Counted from the stretch's first letter, positions 33,505 to 44,170 are shown. The stretch: DNA of 64,000 bases from DASQFQ01 sp963805525 (GCA_963805525.1 CAWDUT010000004.1:496001-560000); one strand, 5' to 3'. Translations and numbers: made by a program. Notes: generated by a model not told the origin, from the sequence alone.

Positions 33505-34724
33505 AGCGCCGACGCCCTCCGGCGCCCTGGCTCGGACAGCAGGTCGGCGACCAGGTAGATCGAACCGGTGGCCACTACCGCGCCTTCTTCGCCCGCGAGC
33601 GCCTGAGCCCTCTCGACCGCGGCGCGCGGATCGCCCTCGATCTCGGCCGCCGGACCTCCGAGTTGGTCCCACAGCGAGGAGAGCGTGGCGGGGCTCAGCG
33701 CGCGCGGGTTGCGGCTGGCGGTGAAGACCGCGCCGGAGGCGAGCGGGACGAGCTCGCGCAGCATCCCCGCGGCGTCCTTGTCGTCGAGCACGGACAGCAC
33801 CGCGACCAGCGGCTTCTCCCCCACCGCGTCGCGCAGCGCCGAGGCGAGCGCCGCGACCCCCGAGGGGTTGTGCGCGCCGTCGAAGATCGTCAGGGGCGCG
33901 TCGGCGACGACCTGGAAGCGCCCCGGGACGGTGAGGGAAGCGGCGCGGAGGACCGCAGCCTCGTCGAGCGCGGCGGGCGCCAGAAATGCCTCCGTGGCGG
34001 CCCTCGCCACCGAGAAGTTCGCGCGCTGGAAGCCCGTGAAGGGTGCTCCGTCGGCGGGGTCCGCGTGAACGATGCGGGCGTCGACCTTCGCCACCTCCGC
34101 CTCGGCCTCGGGGTCGAGCTCGCCGACGACGAGCGTCGAGCCGGGCGCCACGACCGCCAGCTTCTCTCGCGCGATGTCGGTGATCGTCGGGCCGAGCCAG
34201 CGGGTGTGCTCGAGGCCGACGTTGGTGAGCACGGCGACCGGTGCCGCGAGCACGTTGGTGGCGTCGTGGCGGCCGCCGAGGCCCGCCTCGACCACCGCCG
34301 CCTCCACGCCGCGCTCGGCGAGCTCGGAGAACGCGGCGGCGGTGAGCAGCTCGAACTGGGTCACGCGCTCGCCGCCCGACAGCGTGCGGTCGACCTTCTC
34401 GGCCGCCGTCGCGGCGCGCTCGACCGCGGCGCCGAAGGCGTCGGGCTCGAGGTCGGCGTCGCCGATCCGGATGCGCTCGGCGAAGCTGGAGAGGTGCGGT
34501 GACAGATACGCACCGGTACGGATGCCGTGGGCGTCGAGGATCGCCGCCGCCATTCGCACCGTCGAGCTCTTGCCGTTGGTGCCGACCACGTGGATCGAGC
34601 GGAACGCCTGCTGCGGGCTGCCGAGGACGGTGAGCAGGCGGCGCATCCGCTCCAGCCCGAACTTCATGCCGAAGAGCTCGACCGAGAGGAGATGGTCCTC
34701 CGCCTGCTCGAGCGTCCAGCTCAT
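33501..34724 (-). CDS. folC: Folylpolyglutamate synthase / dihydrofolate synthase
   Basis: The 407-residue Mur-ligase-like enzyme adds glutamate to (dihydro)folates. The ATP loop is VVGTNGKSSTVRMAAAIL (about 46-63), followed by the folate-pocket SPHLSSFAERIRIG, EAGLGGRHDATNVL, LTNVGLEHTRWLGPTITDIAREK and the C-terminal IFDGAHNPSGVAALASAL. Both activities are usual for single-copy bacterial FolC. ATG 34724 overlaps the valS stop by 4 bp, and its own stop overlaps the GTG of the small membrane protein. Confidence 0.95.
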   Translation of the reverse strand: MSWTLEQAEDHLLSVELFGMKFGLERMRRLLTVLGSPQQAFRSIHVVGTNGKSSTVRMAAAILDAHGIRTGAYLSPHLSSFAERIRIGDADLEPDAFGAAVERAATAAEKVDRTLSGGERVTQFELLTAAAFSELAERGVEAAVVEAGLGGRHDATNVLAAPVAVLTNVGLEHTRWLGPTITDIAREKLAVVAPGSTLVVGELDPEAEAEVAKVDARIVHADPADGAPFTGFQRANFSVARAATEAFLAPAALDEAAVLRAASLTVPGRFQVVADAPLTIFDGAHNPSGVAALASALRDAVGEKPLVAVLSVLDDKDAAGMLRELVPLASGAVFTASRNPRALSPATLSSLWDQLGGPAAEIEGDPRAAVERAQALAGEEGAVVATGSIYLVADLLSEPGRRRASAL

Positions 34725-37312
34725 CCGAGCGAATCCAGCTCCGACTGCAGCCGCGCGAGCTTGTCGCGCTCCGCCTGGACCACCTCCGCCTTCGCCTTCG
34801 CCACGAAGGCCTCGTTGCCGAGCTTGCGCTGCGCGCGCTCGATCTCCGCCTTGAGGCGGGTCCGCTCGGCGGCGGCGCGCTTCGCCTCGGCCTCGGTGTC
34901 GACCGCGTCGCTCGCCAGGATCGCCACGTTGCCGCCCGGGATCGGGACGGTGGCGGCCGGTGCGGTGCCGTTCTCGGTCCACGTCACGCGGGCCAGCCGC
35001 GCGACGGCGTCGGCCGTGCGGTCGTAGCCCTCGGCCTCGAGCCGCGCCTCGAGCGACGCGCCCGGCTTCGCGCCGACCCGGTCGCGCCAGGCGCGCAGCT
35101 CTTGCACCGCGGCGATCGCGCGGGCCAGCTCGGCCTCGGCCGCCTCGTCGACAAGGTCGGAGTCGGGCGTCGGCCACGGGCCGGCCATCAGCAGGTCCGT
35201 GCTGCCCGGCAGGTACGACCAGATCTCCTCGGTCACGAACGGGATCACCGGGTGGGCGAGCGCGAGCGTCTCGCGCAGGACGTGCAGCGCGACCGCGGAG
35301 ACCTCGGCGTTGTCGTCCGCGTACAGCCGCGGCTTGATCAGCTCGAGGTACCAGTCGCACAGGTCGCCGTAGACGAAGTCGTAGAGCCCGAGCGCCGCGC
35401 GGTGGAACTCGAAGTCCTCGAACGCCTTCTCCATCGCCACCTTCGCGCGCTGCAGGCGGGAGAGGATCCACGCGTCCTCGACCGTGACCGCGCGCGGCTC
35501 GGGCAGCTCGTCCGGCACCCGCAGGAGCACCAGCCGCGACGCGTTGAAGAGCTTGTTGGCGAGCTGGCGCCCCTGGGCGACCTTGTCCTCGTTGAAGCGC
35601 ACGTCCTGCGAGCTCGACATCGCGAGCAGGCCGAAGCGGACGGCGTCGGCGCCGTAGGCGGGGAACTCGCCGCCCTGCTCGAAGACCGGCGGGCGCGGGC
35701 CGCCCTCGATCAGGTCGAGCGGGTCGATCCCGGTGCCGAGCGACTTCGACATCCGCCGGCCGTCGGGCGCCTGGATGATCGGGTGGACGTAGACGTCGCG
35801 GAACGGGATGTCGCCCACGAACTCGAGCCCGGACATGATCATCCGGGCCACCCACAGGAAGATGATGTCGCGCGCCGTCAGCAGCACGTCGGTGGGGTAG
35901 AACGCGCGCAGCTCCGGCGTGTCGTCGGGCCAGCCGAGCGTCGCGAACGGCCACAGCTGCGAGGAGAACCACGTGTCCAGCACGTCCGGGTCCTGCTCCC
36001 AGCCCTCGCCCTGCGGCGGCTCGATTCCGCAGTAGATCTCCTCGCCGCGGTACCAGACGGGGATCCGGTGCCCCCACCACAGCTGGCGCGAGATGCACCA
36101 CGGCCGGATGTTCTCCATCCAGTCGAAGTAGCGCCGCCGCTGGCCCTCGGGGTGGATGCGGACGCGCCCGTCGCGGACGACCTCGATCGCCGGCGCGGCG
36201 AGCTCCTCCATGCGGCAGAACCACTGCAGCGAGATCAGCGGCTCGATCCGCTCGCCGGAGCGGTGGGAGAACGGGACGTTGTGGCGGTACGGCTCGGTGC
36301 GGGCGATCCGCCCCTCCTCGCGCAGCGCCTCGACGACCGCCGCGCGCGCCTCCAGCGCGGTCATGCCCGCGAAGCGCTCGCCCGCCGCCTCGGTCATGCG
36401 GCCGTCCTCGCCGATGGCGGAGATCTCCTCCAGCCCGTGGGAGCGGCCGATCTCGAAGTCGTTGGGGTCGTGCCCCGGCGTGATCTTCAGCGCGCCGGTG
36501 CCGAACTCGGGCTTCACGTACGGGTCGGCGATGATCTTGAGCCGCCGCCCGACGAGCGGCAGGATCGCCGTCTCGCCCACGAGCCGCGTGTAGCGGTCGT
36601 CGTCGGGGTGGACCGCGATCGCGGTGTCGGCCAGCATCGTCTCCGGCCGCACGGTGGCGATCGTGACCGAGCCCTCGCAGCCCTCGAGCGTGTAGTCGAC
36701 GTAGTAGAGCGTGTCGTCGACCTCGCGCTCCTCGACCTCCAGGTCGGAGATCGCGGAGCCGGAGCCGGGGTCCCAGTTCACCATGTAGTTGTCGCGGTAG
36801 ATCAGGCCCTTGTCGTAGAGGTCGACGAAGACCTTCAGGACAGCGCGGACGTAGCGGTCGTCGAGCGTGAAGCGCTCGTCCTCGTAGTCGACGGAGGCGC
36901 CGAGCCGGCGGTACTGGGAGATGATCGTGCCGCCGTACTGGTGGCGCCACTCCCACATGCGCTCGAGGAACTCCTCGCGCCCGAGCTCCTCCTTGCTCGT
37001 GCCCTGCGCCTTGAGCGCCCGCTCGACCTGCGTCTGGGTGGCGATGCCGGCGTGGTCGGTGCCGAGGATCCACTTGGTGTTGCGGCCCTGCATGCGGGCG
37101 TGGCGGATCAGCGCGTCCTGGATCGAGCCGTTGAGCGCGTGGCCCATGTGGAGCGCCCCGGTGACGTTCGGCGGCGGGATCGCGATCGAGTAGTTGTCCT
37201 CCGGCGAGCCGGTCGGCTCGGGGTGGAAGCGCCCCGACGCCTCCCAGCGCTCGAACACGCGTGGTTCCGCCTCGGAGGGCTCGTAGCGGGTGCGGTTCTC
37301 GAGATCGCTCAT
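34721..37312 (-). CDS. valS: Valyl-tRNA synthetase
   Basis: The 863-residue class I synthetase charges tRNA-Val. The HIGH-type motif is HMGH in PPPNVTGALHMGHALNGSIQD (about 47-67) and the signature RRMSKSLGTGIDPLDLIE stands for KMSKS. The editing domain includes TVRPETMLADTAIAVHPDD and ALKITPGHDPNDFEIG. The C-terminus is the typical ValS coiled coil (AKRAAAERTRLKAEIERAQRKLGNE, then LARLQSELDSL), which binds tRNA. It heads the long minus-strand run; a -10-like TATCCT lies 13 bases before the ATG (37325-37330). Confidence 0.97.
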   Translation of the reverse strand: MSDLENRTRYEPSEAEPRVFERWEASGRFHPEPTGSPEDNYSIAIPPPNVTGALHMGHALNGSIQDALIRHARMQGRNTKWILGTDHAGIATQTQVERALKAQGTSKEELGREEFLERMWEWRHQYGGTIISQYRRLGASVDYEDERFTLDDRYVRAVLKVFVDLYDKGLIYRDNYMVNWDPGSGSAISDLEVEEREVDDTLYYVDYTLEGCEGSVTIATVRPETMLADTAIAVHPDDDRYTRLVGETAILPLVGRRLKIIADPYVKPEFGTGALKITPGHDPNDFEIGRSHGLEEISAIGEDGRMTEAAGERFAGMTALEARAAVVEALREEGRIARTEPYRHNVPFSHRSGERIEPLISLQWFCRMEELAAPAIEVVRDGRVRIHPEGQRRRYFDWMENIRPWCISRQLWWGHRIPVWYRGEEIYCGIEPPQGEGWEQDPDVLDTWFSSQLWPFATLGWPDDTPELRAFYPTDVLLTARDIIFLWVARMIMSGLEFVGDIPFRDVYVHPIIQAPDGRRMSKSLGTGIDPLDLIEGGPRPPVFEQGGEFPAYGADAVRFGLLAMSSSQDVRFNEDKVAQGRQLANKLFNASRLVLLRVPDELPEPRAVTVEDAWILSRLQRAKVAMEKAFEDFEFHRAALGLYDFVYGDLCDWYLELIKPRLYADDNAEVSAVALHVLRETLALAHPVIPFVTEEIWSYLPGSTDLLMAGPWPTPDSDLVDEAAEAELARAIAAVQELRAWRDRVGAKPGASLEARLEAEGYDRTADAVARLARVTWTENGTAPAATVPIPGGNVAILASDAVDTEAEAKRAAAERTRLKAEIERAQRKLGNEAFVAKAKAEVVQAERDKLARLQSELDSLG

Positions 37313-37356
37313 GGGGGAGCGCTGAGGATAGGCGGCGATCGGGTACCACTGGCGCC

Positions 37357-38526
37357 ATGGCCGCGACTCCCCCGGTCCTCGAAGCGCTGGCCGGGCGCTT
37401 CGACGGCTCAGCCTTCGACGCCCCGACGGGCCGTGCGCGGCTGCGGCTGTCCGTCGAGGAGGCGGGGGAGTGGGACTTCGTGATCCGCCGCGGCTCCAAG
37501 CACCTGGAGCGCGCCGACCGCAGCGAGCGCCCCCACGCGCGGCTGTCCGCCGACCGAGCGACCTGGGCGCGCGTGGGGCGCGACCTGCGGGGCGGGATGA
37601 ACGCGTTCCGCCGCGGGCGGCTGCAGATCCGCGACGACCTCCACCTCGGCGTCGGCTTTCTCGCCGCCACGAGTGGGTCGCGCGAGCCGAGCCGGCTCGT
37701 GCTCGCCCGCGTGCGGACGGCGATGGGCAACATCGCGGTCGCGCGCGCCGGCGATCCGAACGGGGAGCACGTCGTGATGCTCCACGGTCTCGGCGGGACC
37801 AAGGCGTCCTTCCTTCCGACCGTCGCCGCGCTGGCCGACCAGTACCGCGTCCACAGCATCGACCTGCCGGGCTTCGGCGACTCGGTCAAGCCGCTGCGCG
37901 CGGCCTACGACCCGCACTTCTTCGCGCGCGCGGTGTGCGGGTTCATGGACGCCTGCGGGATCGAGCGCGCGCACCTGATCGGCAACTCGATGGGCGGGCG
38001 CGTGGCGTTCGAGGTCGGCTTCCGCAACCCCGCCCGGGTCGGCCGGATCGTCGGGCTGGCGCCGTCCCTGGCGTGGTTGCGCGGCCGGCCGTGGACGCCG
38101 CTGGTGAAGGCGCTGCGGCCGGAGCTCGGCCTGCTCCAGATCACGCCGCGGCCGGTGATCGAGGAGGTCGTGCGCCGCTTCGTCCCCGGGGGTCGCGACG
38201 GCTGGTCGGCGGTCGGCGTCGACGAGTTCCTCCGCGCGTACATGCAGCCACGCGGCCGCGCGGCGTTCTACGCCGCGCTGCGCCACATCTACCTCGACGA
38301 GCCGGAGGGCAACGAGGGCTTCTGGACTCGGCTGCGCGCTCTCGAGCACGAGTCCCTGTTCGTCTGGGGCAAGCAGGACCGGCTCGTCCCGATCGCGTTC
38401 GCCCGCCACGTGCGCGAGGCGCTGCCGGGCGCGCGGCACGTCGAGCTCGACTGCGGGCACGTGCCGCAGCTCGAGGCGCCGCGGGAGACGCACGGAGCGA
38501 TCAGGCGCTTCTTGCGCGGGGGGTGA
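37357..38526 (+). CDS. SCP2-like sterol/lipid-binding domain fused to an alpha/beta hydrolase
   Basis: The 389-residue protein joins two modules. Residues about 1-110 look like an SCP2 (sterol carrier protein 2) domain: ARLRLSVEEAGEWDFVIRRG, ARLSADRATWARVGRDLRGGMNAFRRGRLQIRDDLHLGVGFLAA. Residues about 128-389 are an alpha/beta hydrolase with oxyanion HGLGGTKASF, nucleophile GNSMGG, acid WGKQDRLVP and His in DCGHVPQLE. An ester or lipid hydrolase that receives its substrate from its own lipid-binding domain is a reasonable inference. It is divergent from valS with 44 bp between the starts. No signal peptide. Confidence 0.85.
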   Translation: MAATPPVLEALAGRFDGSAFDAPTGRARLRLSVEEAGEWDFVIRRGSKHLERADRSERPHARLSADRATWARVGRDLRGGMNAFRRGRLQIRDDLHLGVGFLAATSGSREPSRLVLARVRTAMGNIAVARAGDPNGEHVVMLHGLGGTKASFLPTVAALADQYRVHSIDLPGFGDSVKPLRAAYDPHFFARAVCGFMDACGIERAHLIGNSMGGRVAFEVGFRNPARVGRIVGLAPSLAWLRGRPWTPLVKALRPELGLLQITPRPVIEEVVRRFVPGGRDGWSAVGVDEFLRAYMQPRGRAAFYAALRHIYLDEPEGNEGFWTRLRALEHESLFVWGKQDRLVPIAFARHVREALPGARHVELDCGHVPQLEAPRETHGAIRRFLRGG

Positions 38527-38562
38527 GAACGGCGACGGCTCATTGAAGGGAAGGTCCGGGGC

Positions 38563-38679
38563 GCCGAGTTTCTGCGACCTAACCGCCCGCGACCGCCTCG
38601 AGAGCGCAGTAACTCGTCCCCCAGCCGAGTTTCTGCGACCTGAGCGCCGGAGAGCCGCTCCAGACCGCAGAAACTCGGC
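38563..38679. repeat. Two tandem 56-bp palindromic repeats
   Basis: Two 56-bp units (38563-38618 and 38624-38679) are separated by 5 bases. Both open with the identical 18-mer GCCGAGTTTCTGCGACCT and close with its near-complement. In unit 2 the 13-bp arms GCCGAGTTTCTGC (38624-38636) and GCAGAAACTCGGC (38667-38679) pair perfectly across a 30-base loop; in unit 1 the closing arm (38606-38618) has two mismatches. The 25-base centres differ. The element fills the gap between converging genes, so it may end transcription from both sides. No U-tract and no open reading frame are evident. Confidence 0.8.
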
Positions 38680-38698
38680 TCCGGTCCGAACCCTCTAC

Positions 38699-40444
38699 TC
38701 AATGCCGCCGTTGACGTTCGCCGCGCGCCCCCCGCAGACGCTTCGTGCGCACCACCTTCCGCCCGTCCTTCAACACGATCCGCGCCTTCAGCCGCACCCG
38801 CCTCGGCCCCACGCGCACAGTCCGCACGAACGGGCGCTTCCGATCCCGCGCCAGCCGCTTGTTCCCGCGCATGAAGTCCACGCGCCGCACCTCCCGCGTC
38901 CCGGGACCCATCAGCCACACCCGAGCGCGCTTGCGCCCCAGCCGCCGGACGTGCAGCCGGATCCGCTTCACCTTCGCCTTCGTGGCACCGGACGAAGCCC
39001 CCGGCGGCGGCGTCTTGTCGCGCAGCGCGACCAACCCGCCGAGCGTTCCCACGTAGGCCGTCCCGTCCGGGCCGAGCGTGACCGGCGCGTAGTTGTTGTT
39101 GAAGCCGAGCCCCTCGCCGCCGAGGCGCTTGTAGACGGTCTTGCCGGAGCCGAAGTCGAGCGCGGTGAGGTACCAGGCGTCGGCGTTCGAGGGCTGCGGA
39201 TCCTTGGTGTAGGTGTAGACCAGCCCGTTGCGGGCCGACAGCTTCGGCACGACCGACGGCGCGCGCTCCGCCGAGCGCCAGGCCGTGTGGCAGCCGCCGC
39301 CGGCGTCGAGGTCGACGCGCTCGAGCCCCGGCGAGGTCGTCTTGCCGCCCTGGGTCGCGGGCGGGCCGGAGTAGCCGTAGTTGTTCTCGACCACCAGCGA
39401 GCGGCCGGTGCCGATCAGCGACTGGTCGGTGGCGCTCGCGCCCTTCGCGAAGACGGGCCGCCGGCAGATCAGCGCGCCCGAGCCGCGCCGGAAGACGAGC
39501 ACGTTCATCGGGGCGGCGTTGTCGGTGATCGCGACCAGGCCGGCGCCCATCAGCGTCGGCGTGGTGCCCGAGCCGGCGCTCGACTGCCCCGGCTTCTGCA
39601 CGCCGGAGTTCTCGTACGGCTTGCGCCACACCGTGACCGGCAGCCCGCCCGCGCCCGCCGTGAGCCGGTAGAGCGCGGCGTCGCTGACGATGTAGACCGC
39701 GCCGGTGTCCTCGACCGCGAACGAGTTGGCGATCTTCTCCCCCAGCGGCCGCGAGCGGACCGCGCCGGTCTTCGGGTCGACGGTCCCGACCACCCCGTTC
39801 GTCGACGCGAACCACAGCCGCCCGCTCCAGTCCGGCAGCGCCGAGATGATCTTGTCGCCCGGGAGCACGACGGTCGAGAGGTCGTAGTCGCGTTCGATCG
39901 CGAAGCCGGTCCCGGTCTGCCCGACCACGTAGACGTGCCGCAGCGTGGTCGGGATCACCGCCCGGTCGCGGTTGTCGAGGTAGAAGTAGCCGCCGCCGGC
40001 GAAGTCGGTGAAGAGGTTGCCGCCGCCCGGCTGCCGCGGCGGCAGCGGCATGGCGGCGAGCGTGTCCAGCGTGCGCGGATCGAGCAGCAGCAGCTTCGGC
40101 CCCTCGACGCCCACGCACACGGTCTCGATCCGCCCGCGCGAGTCGAACGTGACCGACGCGCACACACCCTCGAGGAACGTCGAGCGCCGTTCCATCCCCT
40201 TCCCCAGCGGCCCGGGGCCCTGGTGGACGTCGGACTGGTAGCCGTCGACGTGCAGGTTCGAGCGCCCGTTCGGCGCCATGAACGGATGCCGCGGCGGATC
40301 CGGCACCGCGACCGGGTGCTGCGCCGCGGGGTGGCCGGAGAACACCGGCAGCGAGCCGGCCGCCCGCCCTTCCGGGATCGGCGCCGCGGCCGCGGGGGCG
40401 GCGAGGATGAGAACGAGGGCGGCGGCGAGCAGGGCGGGCTTCAC
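38699..40444 (-). CDS. Exported beta-propeller-like protein (PQQ/WD-like repeats), function unknown
   Basis: The 581-residue protein starts at a GTG (40444) with a signal peptide (MKPALLAAALVLILAAPAAA). The mature part has repeated strands of the kind found in propellers (LLLLDPRTLDTLAAMPLP, GRLWFASTNGVVGTVDPKTGAVRSRPLG, GAVYIVSDAALYRLTAG, LTALDFGSGKTVYKRLGG, GTAYVGTLGGLVALRD). It ends in a strongly basic tail with a beta-sandwich look (RIRLHVRRLGRKRARVWL, VRTVRVGPRRVRLKARIVL) that may hold the cell wall. No catalytic motif is evident. A longer frame upstream is a shadow of the GGDEF gene. Confidence 0.72.
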   Translation of the reverse strand: MKPALLAAALVLILAAPAAAAPIPEGRAAGSLPVFSGHPAAQHPVAVPDPPRHPFMAPNGRSNLHVDGYQSDVHQGPGPLGKGMERRSTFLEGVCASVTFDSRGRIETVCVGVEGPKLLLLDPRTLDTLAAMPLPPRQPGGGNLFTDFAGGGYFYLDNRDRAVIPTTLRHVYVVGQTGTGFAIERDYDLSTVVLPGDKIISALPDWSGRLWFASTNGVVGTVDPKTGAVRSRPLGEKIANSFAVEDTGAVYIVSDAALYRLTAGAGGLPVTVWRKPYENSGVQKPGQSSAGSGTTPTLMGAGLVAITDNAAPMNVLVFRRGSGALICRRPVFAKGASATDQSLIGTGRSLVVENNYGYSGPPATQGGKTTSPGLERVDLDAGGGCHTAWRSAERAPSVVPKLSARNGLVYTYTKDPQPSNADAWYLTALDFGSGKTVYKRLGGEGLGFNNNYAPVTLGPDGTAYVGTLGGLVALRDKTPPPGASSGATKAKVKRIRLHVRRLGRKRARVWLMGPGTREVRRVDFMRGNKRLARDRKRPFVRTVRVGPRRVRLKARIVLKDGRKVVRTKRLRGARGERQRRH

Positions 40445-40485
40445 GGCCGCGAAGGATCGCGCGAAGCGCGGCGGGATGGCGCCGG

Positions 40486-42183
40486 TTACTGGACGGCGCG
40501 CAGGCTCGCCGTCGCGCGGCGCTCCGTACGCAGCCCGCTCGCCGGCCGCACCGCGTGATCGCACAGCAGCCGCAGCGCGCCGTCGACCAGCGACAGGTCG
40601 GCCGACTGGGCGTCGCCGTACATCTCGAGCAGCCACGAGCCGCGACCGTCGGCGGCGGCGGCGAGCAGGACGTCGGCCATCCCCAGCTCGCCGAGCAGTG
40701 CGCGCTCGGCGGCGTCGGCGCCGCCGTCGCCCGCGTACACGTGCAGCGCCCCGCCGCCGGCCAGCAGCTCGGCCGTGCGCGGGTACTCGTCGAGCGCGTA
40801 GCGGGCGCCGTCGACGCCCTGGCGGACGCCCGACGAGCGCCCGGAGCGGAGATCGAGCTGGAACAGCGTCTCGATGTAGGCCCCGCCGTGCGTGCAGAGC
40901 GAGATCGCGGCCGCGGCGGCGCGCAGCGTGGCGCCGATGGAGGTCGCGAGGCCCTCGAGCCGCTCGAGCGGCGCCGCGGCGCGCAGCGGCCCGTCGAGCA
41001 GCCGCAGGCCCTGGGTGATGAGCGCGGCGCTGTCGACCTCGAGCCCGTCGCGGCGCGCGCGGCGCGCGCCCGGACGGCCGGAGGATCGCGTCAGGCCCTT
41101 CGGATCCGGCTCGGCGATCACGACCCGCCCGCGGCCGGTGCGCTTGGCGGTGTACATCGCGGCGTCCGCAGCGCGCAGGAGGTCGGAGGTGGTCCGCGGC
41201 CCGATCCGCGACGAGGCGATCCCGCACGACAGCCGCACCGGCGGCCGGTGTGCGGCCAGGCGCTCCATCGCGCGCTCGATCAGCGGCCGCACGGTCTCGG
41301 CGTCCGCGCCGGGGGCGAGCACCGCGAACTCGTCGCCCGCGTTGCGGCACACGAGCGCGTCGGGCAGGCCGTCGGCAGCCATCCGCAGCGCGCCCGCCAC
41401 CGCTTTGAGCGCCCAGTCGCCGCCGTGGTGGCCGCGCCCCTGATTGAGCGCCTTGAGGTTGTCGACGTCGCACAGCAGCAACGCGACCTCCGCGCCCCGC
41501 TCGAGCGCCAGGTCCAGGCGCTCGACCAGCGCGTGGCGGTTCGCGAGCCCGGTCAGGCCGTCCTCGAACGCGAGCGTGGTCATCCGCCCGTACAGCTCGG
41601 CGCGAGCGATCCCCGCCGCCACCTGGGCCGCGATCGCGCTGAGCAACCGCTCGTCGCGCCGGCCGAAGTCCGGCTGGTCGGCGGGGCGCGTCGCCCACAG
41701 CTCGCCCCACGCCGTGTCGCCGAGCATGATCGGCGCGCCCACGCACGAGCGCACCCCGAGCCGCTCGAGCAGCGAGCGCTCCAGCGGGTGCAGGCTCGGG
41801 TCGTCGACCAGGCCCACGTAGGAGCCGCCCTCGAGGAGCAGCCGCTTCAGCGGGTCGTCCCCGGAGAGCCGGTAGATCTCGTCCTCGGGGTGGCGCGCCT
41901 CGCCCGGCGCCAGGTGCCCCGCGTTGACCAGCGTACGGAGGATCTCCGCCCCCGACTCCCAGCGCGAGACGGAGACCGAGTGGGCATCGAGCGCCGGCAG
42001 CGCCTGGTCGGCGGCGAGGTCGAGCAGCTCCTCGAGCGAGGATGCCGAGGCGACCGCCGAGGACACGCCGAGCAGGATCCGCAGCTCGCGCGCGTCGAGC
42101 GCGTCTTCGCCGCCCTGCAGCTCACGCGCAGCGGCCGACGCCTCGCGCCTGAGGTCCGCCAGGCGACGCACACCCGAGTTCAT
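40486..42183 (-). CDS. GAF-GGDEF-GAF signalling protein, putative diguanylate cyclase
   Basis: The 565-residue cytosolic protein has an N-terminal GAF domain (about 35-200, ILLGVSSAVASASSLEELLDLAADQALPALDAHSVSVSRW), a GGDEF domain (about 205-370, starting FEDGLTGLANRHALVERLD) and a second GAF-like region (about 395-545). The active-site loop reads AGDEF instead of GGDEF, in LVCRNAGDEFAVLAPGAD. AGDEF can be active in some cyclases, so cyclic-di-GMP synthesis is possible but uncertain. No inhibitory RxxD site precedes the loop. It lies 40 bp downstream of clpX. Confidence 0.85.
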   Translation of the reverse strand: MNSGVRRLADLRREASAAARELQGGEDALDARELRILLGVSSAVASASSLEELLDLAADQALPALDAHSVSVSRWESGAEILRTLVNAGHLAPGEARHPEDEIYRLSGDDPLKRLLLEGGSYVGLVDDPSLHPLERSLLERLGVRSCVGAPIMLGDTAWGELWATRPADQPDFGRRDERLLSAIAAQVAAGIARAELYGRMTTLAFEDGLTGLANRHALVERLDLALERGAEVALLLCDVDNLKALNQGRGHHGGDWALKAVAGALRMAADGLPDALVCRNAGDEFAVLAPGADAETVRPLIERAMERLAAHRPPVRLSCGIASSRIGPRTTSDLLRAADAAMYTAKRTGRGRVVIAEPDPKGLTRSSGRPGARRARRDGLEVDSAALITQGLRLLDGPLRAAAPLERLEGLATSIGATLRAAAAAISLCTHGGAYIETLFQLDLRSGRSSGVRQGVDGARYALDEYPRTAELLAGGGALHVYAGDGGADAAERALLGELGMADVLLAAAADGRGSWLLEMYGDAQSADLSLVDGALRLLCDHAVRPASGLRTERRATASLRAVQ

Positions 42184-42222
42184 CCGTCCTACATCGGCGC
42201 GCCGGGCGCCGAGCTACAGCCG

Positions 42223-43500
<1,278 letters not shown>

Positions 43501-43540
43501 TTCGCTTCCTCTCCCCTTTCGGCCGCAGCGGTCTCCGAGC

Positions 43541-44125
43541 TTAGTGCTCGGAGATCACCCGGTCGATGATCCCGTACTCCTTGGCTTCTTCCGAGCTCAG
43601 GAAATAGTCCCGCTCGGTGTCCCGCCCGACCTTCTCGAGATCCTGGCCGGTGTGGAAAGCGATGATCTCGTCGAGGCGCCGTCGGAGCTCGATGACCTCG
43701 CGGGCGTGGATCTCGATATCCGTCGCCTGGCCCGAGAATCCGGAGGAGACCTGGTGGATCAGGATCTTCGCGTTCGGCAGCGCCATCCGCTTGCCCTTCG
43801 CGCCGCCGGCCAAGAGGAGTGCGCCCATCGACATCGCTATGCCCACGCAGATCGTCGACACATCAGGCTTGATGAACTGCATCGTGTCGTAGATCGCGAG
43901 GCCCGCGTACACGGAGCCGCCCGGCGAGTTGACGTAGAGCGAGATGTCCTTGTCGGGATCCTCGGACTCGAGGTGCAGCAGCTGGGCGACGATCAGGTTC
44001 GCGATCTGGTCGTCGACAGGCGTGCCGAGAAAGATGATCCGCTCGTTGAGCAGACGGGAGTAGATGTCGAACGCACGCTCCCCGCGTGACGTCTGCTCTA
44101 CGACCATTGGAACGAGTGGGCTCAC
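43541..44125 (-). CDS. clpP: ATP-dependent Clp protease proteolytic subunit ClpP
   Basis: The 194-residue serine peptidase forms the tetradecameric barrel. The catalytic Ser is in ICVGIAMSMGALLLAGG (Met where most ClpPs have Ala before the Ser), and the His is in AKILIHQVSSGFSGQATDIEIHA, whose Asp follows later. VNSPGGSVYAGLAIYDTM forms the handle and oxyanion region. GTG 44125 gives MSPLVPMVVEQTSRG; ATG 44107 is the alternative and would remove only the short propeptide-like residues. Only one clpP is in the window; actinobacteria often have two or more, so a partner elsewhere is possible. Confidence 0.96.
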   Translation of the reverse strand: MSPLVPMVVEQTSRGERAFDIYSRLLNERIIFLGTPVDDQIANLIVAQLLHLESEDPDKDISLYVNSPGGSVYAGLAIYDTMQFIKPDVSTICVGIAMSMGALLLAGGAKGKRMALPNAKILIHQVSSGFSGQATDIEIHAREVIELRRRLDEIIAFHTGQDLEKVGRDTERDYFLSSEEAKEYGIIDRVISEH

Positions 44126-44170
44126 AGTCCTCGCTTCGGTTTCGCTTGTCTCGGGCGATTCCTGCTTAGC

